From Oscillospiraceae bacterium (GTDB lineage Bacteria > Bacillota > Clostridia > Oscillospirales > Ruminococcaceae), in NCBI GenBank assembly GCA_031281115.1, contig JAITFV010000153.1, positions 1 to 6,222 on the forward strand: 6,222 bases of DNA, in the 5' to 3' direction. The position numbers and the translations under genes were made by a program. Under the pieces are notes generated by a model, which ran no database searches, was not told the DNA's origin, and worked only from the letters and a program-made list of their open reading frames with translations. Of this stretch, positions 1 through 4,787 are shown piece after piece (within the stretch, counting starts at the first letter, position 1; the number at the start of each line of letters is the position of its first letter).

Positions 1-1
1 C

Positions 2-3000
2 AGCCTTGACGGCGATGGCAACACTATCCGCAACCTGACGATTGACAGAACGGCTGACAATACAGGGCTGTTCGGCTTTATCGGCGAGACAGGCACAGTT
101 AAAAATCTCGCAATCGAGGACGCCGAAGTAAAGGGCGGCAACTGGGTCGGCGGCGTGGCGGGGTGGAGCCAAGGCAGAATCGAAAACGTCAGCTTCAGCG
201 GCACTGTCACGGGGAGCGGCGACAGGGTCGGCGGCGTGGCGGGGTTTAACTCCGGCGCAAGCGAAAACTGCTATAACACCGGTGAGGTCACGGGTAATAG
301 CTGGGTCGGCGGCGTGACGGGGCATAACTCCGGCATAGGCACAATCACAAACAGCTTCAACACCGGCGCGGTCACGGGTACCGGCAGCGTTGGCGGTGTG
401 GCAGGGTATAACCAAAACGCCACAATCACAAACAGCTTCAACACCGGCACTGTCACGGGTACCGGCGACAGAGTCGGCGGCGTGACGGGGTGGAGCGACG
501 GCGTAAACGGCAGCACAATCGAAAACAGCTACAACACCGGCGCTGTTTCGGGGAACGACAACGTTGGCGGCGTGACGGGGAGCACCTCCGGTGCAAACTC
601 CACAATCACAAACACCTATTTTAACAGCGATATTTATACCGGTAGCGGCGTTGGTGCAAACACCGGCGGCGGCGCGGTCTCGGCAGAGGGCAGAACTACC
701 GTACAGATGCTGTCGGCAGACTTCTTAGAGGAACTCGACACAGAAGATAAGTTTGTGCAGCGGATAATTTCGGAAGATTATATTTATTATCCGGAGCTGG
801 AAGTTTTTTATGAAAGCGAAAACGAGGTCGTAGAGGCAGCTTCCGAGCGCAGTGCCCGGGTGACAAGGCGCACTGTCACGTTTGATGGGCTTTCAGCGAC
901 AGAAATTACTTTCGGCGATAAACTAAGCGAATCTATAATCACAGGCACGGCTTCTTCGTTAGGCGCGGCTGTTGCGGGGGTTTTCAGCTGGGATGACGGC
1001 GACATAATTCCAAACGCGGGAAATGCAGAGCAGAACGGCGTTTTCACGCCGATAAGCCCGCTGTACAAAGTCGCTTCGTTCAGCTTATCGGTTTCTGTGC
1101 CTTGCCCCGACTGCGGCGAAACCGACTGCACGGCTCATCTCTATTTATCATTTCAAGATATAACCGATGAACAACTCGCAGAAATGGTAGCAGACAGCAC
1201 AATCCCCGCTTGTGTTGTAAATTTGCATTTGAACCACAACCAAATCAGCGACCTCACGCCGTTAGCAGGGCTTGTGAATTTGGAAGTTTTGGTTTTGCAC
1301 AACAACCAAATCAACGACATCGCGCCGTTAGAGGAGCTTGTGAATTTGGAAAATTTGGGATTGGACGGCAACCAAATAAGCGACCTCACGCCGTTAGCGG
1401 GACTTACGAATTTGGAAGCTTTGGGTTTGAGCAACAACCAAATCAGCGACATCACGCCGTTAGCAGGGCTTGTGAATTTGTGGGCGTTGGAGTTGAGCCG
1501 CAACCAAATCAGTGACCTCGCGCCGTTAGAGGGGCTTATGAATTTGGAAAATTTGGGTTTGGACGCCAACCAAATCAACGACCTCACGCCGTTAGCAGAG
1601 CTTACGAATTTGTTTCAGTTGTTTTTGGACGTCAACCAAATCAGCGACATCACGCCATTGGCAGGGCTTGTGAATTTGGGGAGGTTGGATTTGAGACTCA
1701 ACCAAATCAGCGACATTACGCCGTTAGAGGGGCTTACGAATTTGGAGTGGTTGAATTTGAGCAACAACCAAATTAGCGACCTCGCGCCGTTAGAAGGGTT
1801 GATTAATTTGCAGATATTGGAATTGAACGCCAACCAAATCAGCGACCTCGCGCCTTTGGCGGGGTTGATTGAGTTGAAGTGGTTGTTTTTGGACGCCAAC
1901 CAAATCAGCGACATTACGCCGTTAGCAGGGCTTGTGAATTTGGAGCGGTTGGATTTGAGATTCAACCAAATCAGCGACATCACGCCGTTAGCAGAGCTTA
2001 CGAATTTGTGGTGGTTGGGTTTGAGCGATAACCAAATCAACGACCTCGCGCCATTGGCAGAGTTAATTAATTTGTGGGAGTTGCATTTGTACGACAATCC
2101 GCTCACCATAGCACAAATATATGAATTAAAGGAATTATTGCCGGAAACTACGGATATTTTCTACGACACAACCAGTACCGGCTGCCCCGATTGCGAAAAG
2201 CATGAAGATGTGTGCGAATGCCCTTGCGAGGAATGCGGCGAAATTGTCTGCGTTTGCGAGCCGCCTAAGTACGACTGCGAGGACTGCGAAGATAAGGGCT
2301 GCGAAAAGTGCAAGCCTGTGTACGATTGCGAGGACTGCAGAGATAAAGGCTGCGAGAAGTGCGAACCTGTGTACGACTGCGAGGATTGCGAAGATGTAGG
2401 CTGCGAGAAGTGCAAGCCTGTGTATATTTGCGAGGACTGTAAGGACGAGGGCTGTGAGAAGTGCAAGCCTGTGTATATTTGCGACGATTGCGAAGATGTA
2501 GGCTGCGAGAAGTGCAAGCCTGTGTACGACTGCGAGGACTGCGAGGACGTAGGCTGCGAGAAGTGCGAAGAACCCGCTTGTGAGCAGCATTCTTGGGGCA
2601 GTTGGCAGAGAATCGGCACTACAAACAACGAACGAAGGGTTTGTGCGGATTGCGGAGAAGAAGAAACGCGCAGACGCAGTACTTCCGGCGGCGGCGGTGG
2701 CGGCGGAAGCGGCGGTTCTACTCCGCCCGAAACACCACCAACCCCGCCTGTTCAGCAAGCAACAGGCACAACCACGCTGATTGTGAATATTCCGCGCACT
2801 GTGATTAATGCAATCAACAGCAAAATTCCGATTAATCAGCTGAAAATATCGGCAGGCGCGACGGGCAGTATTTCAGTGAGCGTGGGCGCGGATTTCGCAG
2901 GTCAGAACGCGGTTTTAGTGCGATATAATGCAGAAACAGGCGAGCTTGAGTTTGTTTCAGCCGCGACAGTCGGCGAGAACGGAAATGCAAGTTTAAACGT

Positions 3001-3226
3001 CAATCAAATCGGGGATTATCTCGTATTGACGTTCAAAACCGGCGATATTACAGGCACGGGCGAAGTTACGACAGCAGACGCGCTGGCGCTTCTGCGGCAT
3101 ATTGCAGGAATCGCCGAACTTAATTCGGTGCAGTTATTCATCGCGAACGGCGGAAAAGGCGAGAACAGCACGACAGATGCGCTGAATATACTGCGGTATA
3201 TCGCGGGGGTTGTTGGTAGAATTTAA
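2..3226 (+). CDS. Large modular surface protein (GLUG / leucine-rich repeat / Cys-repeat / dockerin), 5' end outside window
   Basis: The reading frame is open from the first full codon to TAA at 3224-3226, giving 1074 visible residues. The true start and any signal peptide lie upstream; the GTG at 155 sits inside a repeat and is not a start. Domains in order: GLUG repeats (about 21-225, six VGGV[A/T]G copies); an Ig-like segment (about 296-362, with ITFGDKLSES and FTP); 13 leucine-rich repeats of 22 residues with the NQISDLTPLAGL consensus (413-698), then a cap beginning NPLTIAQIYELK; six CxxC-x4-CxxC repeats (757-858); an HSWGSW...CADCG ribbon-like segment; a Gly/Pro linker (about 896-917); a beta-rich module; and a dockerin-like end (about 1014-1074) with ADALALLRHIAG and TDALNILRYIAG. 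GLUG and internalin-type LRR modules are typical of secreted adhesins, and dockerins bind cohesins. An extracellular binding role is inferred; the ligand is unknown. Calcium ligands in both dockerin loops are partly replaced, so cohesin binding is uncertain. Confidence 0.93.
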   Translation, partial: SLDGDGNTIRNLTIDRTADNTGLFGFIGETGTVKNLAIEDAEVKGGNWVGGVAGWSQGRIENVSFSGTVTGSGDRVGGVAGFNSGASENCYNTGEVTGNSWVGGVTGHNSGIGTITNSFNTGAVTGTGSVGGVAGYNQNATITNSFNTGTVTGTGDRVGGVTGWSDGVNGSTIENSYNTGAVSGNDNVGGVTGSTSGANSTITNTYFNSDIYTGSGVGANTGGGAVSAEGRTTVQMLSADFLEELDTEDKFVQRIISEDYIYYPELEVFYESENEVVEAASERSARVTRRTVTFDGLSATEITFGDKLSESIITGTASSLGAAVAGVFSWDDGDIIPNAGNAEQNGVFTPISPLYKVASFSLSVSVPCPDCGETDCTAHLYLSFQDITDEQLAEMVADSTIPACVVNLHLNHNQISDLTPLAGLVNLEVLVLHNNQINDIAPLEELVNLENLGLDGNQISDLTPLAGLTNLEALGLSNNQISDITPLAGLVNLWALELSRNQISDLAPLEGLMNLENLGLDANQINDLTPLAELTNLFQLFLDVNQISDITPLAGLVNLGRLDLRLNQISDITPLEGLTNLEWLNLSNNQISDLAPLEGLINLQILELNANQISDLAPLAGLIELKWLFLDANQISDITPLAGLVNLERLDLRFNQISDITPLAELTNLWWLGLSDNQINDLAPLAELINLWELHLYDNPLTIAQIYELKELLPETTDIFYDTTSTGCPDCEKHEDVCECPCEECGEIVCVCEPPKYDCEDCEDKGCEKCKPVYDCEDCRDKGCEKCEPVYDCEDCEDVGCEKCKPVYICEDCKDEGCEKCKPVYICDDCEDVGCEKCKPVYDCEDCEDVGCEKCEEPACEQHSWGSWQRIGTTNNERRVCADCGEEETRRRSTSGGGGGGGSGGSTPPETPPTPPVQQATGTTTLIVNIPRTVINAINSKIPINQLKISAGATGSISVSVGADFAGQNAVLVRYNAETGELEFVSAATVGENGNASLNVNQIGDYLVLTFKTGDITGTGEVTTADALALLRHIAGIAELNSVQLFIANGGKGENSTTDALNILRYIAGVVGRI
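62..676 (+). repeat. GLUG-motif repeat array
   Basis: Six VGGVAG or VGGVTG copies occur in the translated frame at visible residues 49, 76, 102, 130, 158 and 188, each followed by an I-x-N-S-[FY]-N-T-G-x-V-[ST]-G strand. A more divergent first unit (TGLFGFIGE) precedes them. At DNA level the two units starting at about 340 and 421 are nearly identical over some 50 bases and lie 81 bp (27 codons) apart, which points to recent tandem duplication. GLUG motifs are known from Gram-positive surface proteins, including some IgA-cleaving metallopeptidases; no peptidase motif is visible here. Confidence 0.85.
1238..2095 (+). repeat. Thirteen 66-bp units encoding internalin-type leucine-rich repeats
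   Basis: The array is exactly 13 x 66 bp without any indel; each unit starts with AACCAAAT and encodes 22 residues (N-Q-I-[SN]-D-[LI]-[TA]-P-L-x-x-L-x-x-L-x-x-L-x-L-x-x). The first 45 bp of units 1 and 4 differ at a single base. Variable residues concentrate on the concave-face positions, as expected for a ligand-binding horseshoe. Units 6-8 resemble units 10-12 in order, which suggests a four-unit block duplication. Because the period is a multiple of three, the antisense strand also stays open; those antisense frames are shadows. Confidence 0.95.
2270..2575 (+). repeat. Six 51-bp units encoding a 17-residue Cys-rich repeat
   Basis: Six head-to-tail copies of Y-[DI]-C-[ED]-D-C-x-D-x-G-C-E-K-C-x-x-[VP] occupy exactly 306 bp. 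Each has a CxxC-x4-CxxC spacing, so the array holds 24 cysteines, with a further Cys-rich lead-in at 2182-2263. The residues between cysteines are mainly Asp, Glu and Lys. The spacing would suit metal coordination or disulfide stapling of a stalk; the sequence alone does not decide between them. Confidence 0.92.
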
Positions 3227-3246
3227 AACAAGCAAAATGCAAGAAA

Positions 3247-3282
3247 CCGCCGGCAGTGCCGGCGGGCGGCATTAATTTTTTT
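3247..3282 (+). terminator. Hairpin terminator after the surface-protein gene
   Basis: An 8-bp all-G/C stem (CCGCCGGC, 3247-3254, with GCCGGCGG, 3258-3265) closes a 3-base loop and begins 20 bases after the stop codon. Seven T residues follow at 3276-3282. The T run is 10 bases from the stem rather than adjacent, so termination may be less than fully efficient. Confidence 0.6.
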
Positions 3283-3299
3283 CTTGACATAGTCGGTGA

Positions 3300-3584
3300 T
3301 TTGAGGAGTTTATCACGTTAGCAGAACAAAACCCGCAAGTAAAAAATGCTGTAGTTCGTCTTATGGAGCTTTCTGCCGATGAACGCACCCGTATGTTATA
3401 TGAATCCCGCTATAAAATGGAATGGGATAATCGCGCGCGGGAAGATGTTGCCGAAAGAAAAGGACACACCGATGGTCTTATTACTGTCGCAAAAAATCTC
3501 TTAGATGCAGGTGATTCCATAGATAAAATCATCAGAATGACCGGCTTATCCTGCGAGGAAATAGAAAGCTTACAACAGCAATGA
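3300..3584 (+). pseudogene. 5'-truncated Rpn-family PD-(D/E)XK nuclease/transposase remnant
   Basis: The frame is open after a TGA at 3297-3299 and reads FEEFITLAEQNPQVKNAV, then LMELSADERTRMLYESRY, ending in VAKNLLDAGDSIDKIIRMTG and LSCEEIESLQQQ before TGA at 3582-3584. This is the characteristic C-terminal part of Rpn-type recombination-promoting nucleases/putative transposases: a helical SADE-x-x-RMLYE segment, then a small helix-turn-helix-like tail. About 95 residues remain of a family usually near 300; the N-terminal nuclease core with its catalytic Asp/Glu/Lys residues is missing. The first ATG (3363) lies inside the conserved helix and has no ribosome binding site, so translation of a functional product is unlikely. 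The remnant is wedged between the terminator of the upstream gene and its own terminator. Family assignment is confident; loss of function is inferred from the missing half. Confidence 0.8.
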
Positions 3585-3593
3585 CAGGCGACT

Positions 3594-3621
3594 GCCGAGC
3601 GGATATTTCGCTCGGCTTTTT
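3594..3621 (+). terminator. Strong intrinsic terminator of the Rpn remnant
   Basis: A perfect 8-bp stem GCCGAGCG (3594-3601) / CGCTCGGC (3609-3616) with a 7-base loop is followed directly by TTTTT (3617-3621). It starts 10 bases after the stop of the Rpn remnant, so it appears to be the original terminator retained with the gene's 3' end. Confidence 0.85.
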
Positions 3622-3756
3622 GGTGCTGAAACTCGAACACGGCATTACCTCTTAAAATCGGCGGTGATTCCGCCTGCGGGCGGGGGTTCTGGTCTGAAAA
3701 GAAAAAAGACGGCGATAACTCCCACCTCGCCAAACACAGAAAACAAGCGGGAACTT
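3622..3756. other. Short intergenic stretch with overlapping GC hairpin arms
   Basis: No gene is supported here. The segment at 3660-3683 reads GGCGG, 5 bases, CCGCC, 4 bases, GGCGG. The central CCGCC (3670-3674) can pair with either flanking GGCGG, but not both. No T run follows on either strand, so it is not a standard terminator for the leftward gene whose stop is at 3757. Confidence 0.4.
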
Positions 3757-4242
3757 TTAACGTCTGGGCGGTTTCAGCGGCTGATATTGCACAATCGGTT
3801 CTTCGATTTTCTTCTCGACAGCTTCCACTACTTTCTCAACAACTTCGTCTATTTTCTGCGACTCTGCGATACTCAAATCCGCAGATTTAATTCCGTTGCC
3901 GATTTTCTTTGCCTGTTTGCGGTTTTGCTCCGCTTCGAGCAATTTCTGAACGTAAGTCATACTAAAAACATCCTCGAAAGCGGTCAGCGTTTCGGTTGTG
4001 GATTTAATTTTCTCGCGTTCATCGGAAATAGATTTTTCTATTTTAGCAATCTCTATTTCGCTATCGGCAATCGCTCTTTTCCGGTCGTAATATTTCTCGG
4101 AAGTGTACTCGTGTCTTTCCAATATATACACATCGTCTTGATTTCTTTTGTACGGTGGCGAATCATACCACCGCTTTGCAACCTCGAATAAATTCTTATC
4201 GCCAACCGCCTCTTTTCTCAGCTTGTCAATTCGGATTTCCAT
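3757..4242 (-). CDS. Unrecognised charged coiled-coil protein (161 aa)
   Basis: The frame runs leftward from ATG at 4240-4242 to TAA at 3757-3759. I do not recognise the family. The N-terminal third contains a conserved-looking segment (about residues 15-52, with LFEVAKRWYDSPPYKR and ILERHEYTSEKYYDRK). Residues about 53-90 and 115-150 are Glu/Lys/Ile-rich and likely helical coiled coil, and the tail is basic and proline-containing (QPLKPPRR). No signal peptide, membrane segment or enzyme motif is evident. No clear Shine-Dalgarno sequence precedes the ATG, and an in-frame TGA lies two codons upstream (4249-4251), so the gene may itself have lost its 5' part. It is transcribed divergently from the recombinase promoter at 4315, about 70 bases away, so it may be cargo or an accessory gene of the older mobile element. 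Codon content looks like real coding sequence; expression is uncertain. Confidence 0.65.
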   Translation of the reverse strand: MEIRIDKLRKEAVGDKNLFEVAKRWYDSPPYKRNQDDVYILERHEYTSEKYYDRKRAIADSEIEIAKIEKSISDEREKIKSTTETLTAFEDVFSMTYVQKLLEAEQNRKQAKKIGNGIKSADLSIAESQKIDEVVEKVVEAVEKKIEEPIVQYQPLKPPRR

Positions 4243-4314
4243 TAACAGTCAAGAAAGTCTTACAGACAGCGGCTCCGCTTATGACAGTGTGAAAAAATAT
4301 TTATGAAAAAGGAC

Positions 4315-4343
4315 TTGCAGTTTCGGCGAAACCGCGCTATAAT
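4315..4343 (+). promoter_or_regulatory. Sigma-70/SigA-type promoter of the first serine recombinase
   Basis: TTGCAG (4315-4320) and a perfect TATAAT (4338-4343) are separated by 17 bp, the optimal spacing. Transcription should start near 4350, giving a leader of about 45 bases before the ATG at 4395. Confidence 0.8.
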
Positions 4344-4371
4344 TAAAGAGTAAAATCTTTCGCCGAAACTG
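4318..4371. promoter_or_regulatory. Perfect 14-bp inverted repeat bracketing the promoter (operator-like)
   Basis: CAGTTTCGGCGAAA (4318-4331) is the exact reverse complement of TTTCGCCGAAACTG (4358-4371), with 26 bp between. Each arm contains an odd-length palindrome TTTCG[G/C]CGAAA, so each could itself bind a dimer; the two centres (4326 and 4363) are 37 bp apart. One arm covers the -35/-10 spacer and the other lies just past the expected start of transcription, a layout suited to repression, possibly with looping. Binding by the recombinase itself or by an unlinked repressor are both possible; the protein is not identified. Confidence 0.7.
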
Positions 4372-4384
4372 TGTAGCCGTTAAT

Positions 4385-4389
4385 GGAGG
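4385..4389 (+). promoter_or_regulatory. Ribosome binding site deciding the recombinase start
   Basis: GGAGG at 4385-4389 sits 5 bases before ATG at 4395. It overlaps an earlier in-frame ATG at 4383, which has no Shine-Dalgarno sequence of its own, so 4395 is the preferred start. Confidence 0.75.
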
Positions 4390-4394
4390 ATATA

Positions 4395-4787
4395 ATGGCT
4401 ATTACGGAACGCAGAGTAGGTGCTTACGCACGGCTCAGTCTTGAGGACAGTCGTGCGGGAGAATCCGTCAGTATCGAGAACCAAAAACTCATGCTGACAA
4501 AACACGCAAAGGAACAGGGGTGGAAGTTAGTCGAAATCTATTGCGATGACGGATTTTCGGGAACTAATCAAAACCGCCCCGCACTGCAACGAATGTTGCA
4601 CGACATCAAGCAAAAACGTATCAATACATTGCTTGTAAAAGACCTTTCAAGGCTCGGAAGGAACTATTTGGAAGTCGGCAATCTTGCCGAGGTAACGCTC
4701 GCCCCTGTTAAAATGGTACAATATTATTTTTTCATACCATTTGGAATTAGCTCGACCTTTTTACATGGGTATGAAATTTATTTATAA
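4395..4787 (+). pseudogene. Truncated serine recombinase (catalytic N-terminal domain only)
   Basis: From ATG 4395 the product has 130 residues. Residues 8-100 match the catalytic domain of clostridial large serine recombinases: VGAYARLS with the nucleophile Ser15, SIENQKLML, CDDGFSGTNQNRPALQRML, and VKDLSRLGRNYLEVGNLAEV with the active-site arginines. Intact relatives have roughly 500 residues, with recombinase, zinc-ribbon and coiled-coil domains; all of these are absent. Homology stops at about residue 100 (nt 4694). The last 30 residues are a hydrophobic, AT-rich tail ending at TAA 4785-4787, which looks like readthrough into inserted DNA. The tail overlaps the end of the convergent second recombinase by 10 bases. 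Promoter, operator-like palindromes and ribosome binding site are intact, so a short peptide may still be made, but it lacks the DNA-binding domains needed for integration. The missing 3' part may lie beyond the right edge, past the inserted element. Confidence 0.85.
4711..4776. repeat. Clustered inverted motifs at the element end; candidate attachment-site arm
   Basis: AAATGGTA (4711-4718) is the exact reverse complement of TACCATTT (4735-4742). In addition TTTCATACC (4730-4738) is the exact reverse complement of GGTATGAAA (4768-4776). Three related copies of an ATGGTATGAAA-like motif therefore lie between the gene break and the recombinase stop. Serine-recombinase att sites typically contain such imperfect inverted arms about the crossover. 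A weak terminator is the alternative, but no good T run follows on the - strand. Confidence 0.45.

Noticed and set aside
155..157. GTG as the start of the surface protein
   Set aside because: It lies within a VGGVAG repeat unit, and the frame stays open with GLUG-like sequence back to the first base of the window.
1238..2095. CRISPR-like regular repeats
   Set aside because: The units are in-frame coding repeats without unique spacers, and they encode a clear leucine-rich repeat protein.
1153..2109. Long antisense open frames opposite the leucine-rich repeats
   Set aside because: The 66-bp period is a multiple of three, so a stop-free frame in one unit stays stop-free in all. The antisense peptides only mirror the repeat and show no independent features.
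2135..2758. Antisense open frames opposite the Cys-rich repeats and linker
   Set aside because: They are repeat-driven, alanine/leucine- or serine/glutamine-rich shadows of the 51-bp units in the real + strand frame.
3284..3312. TTGACA as a -35 box for the Rpn remnant
   Set aside because: No acceptable -10 box lies 16-18 bp downstream and the following gene lacks its 5' half, so the match is probably chance.
3664..4191. Phenylalanine-rich + strand frame opposite the coiled-coil gene
   Set aside because: It has no plausible start signal and its composition is that expected from the reverse of a Glu/Lys-rich coding sequence.
4391..4396. Second TATAAT overlapping the recombinase start codon
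   Set aside because: There is no matching -35 box at proper spacing, and the match arises from the spacer after the ribosome binding site plus the ATG.
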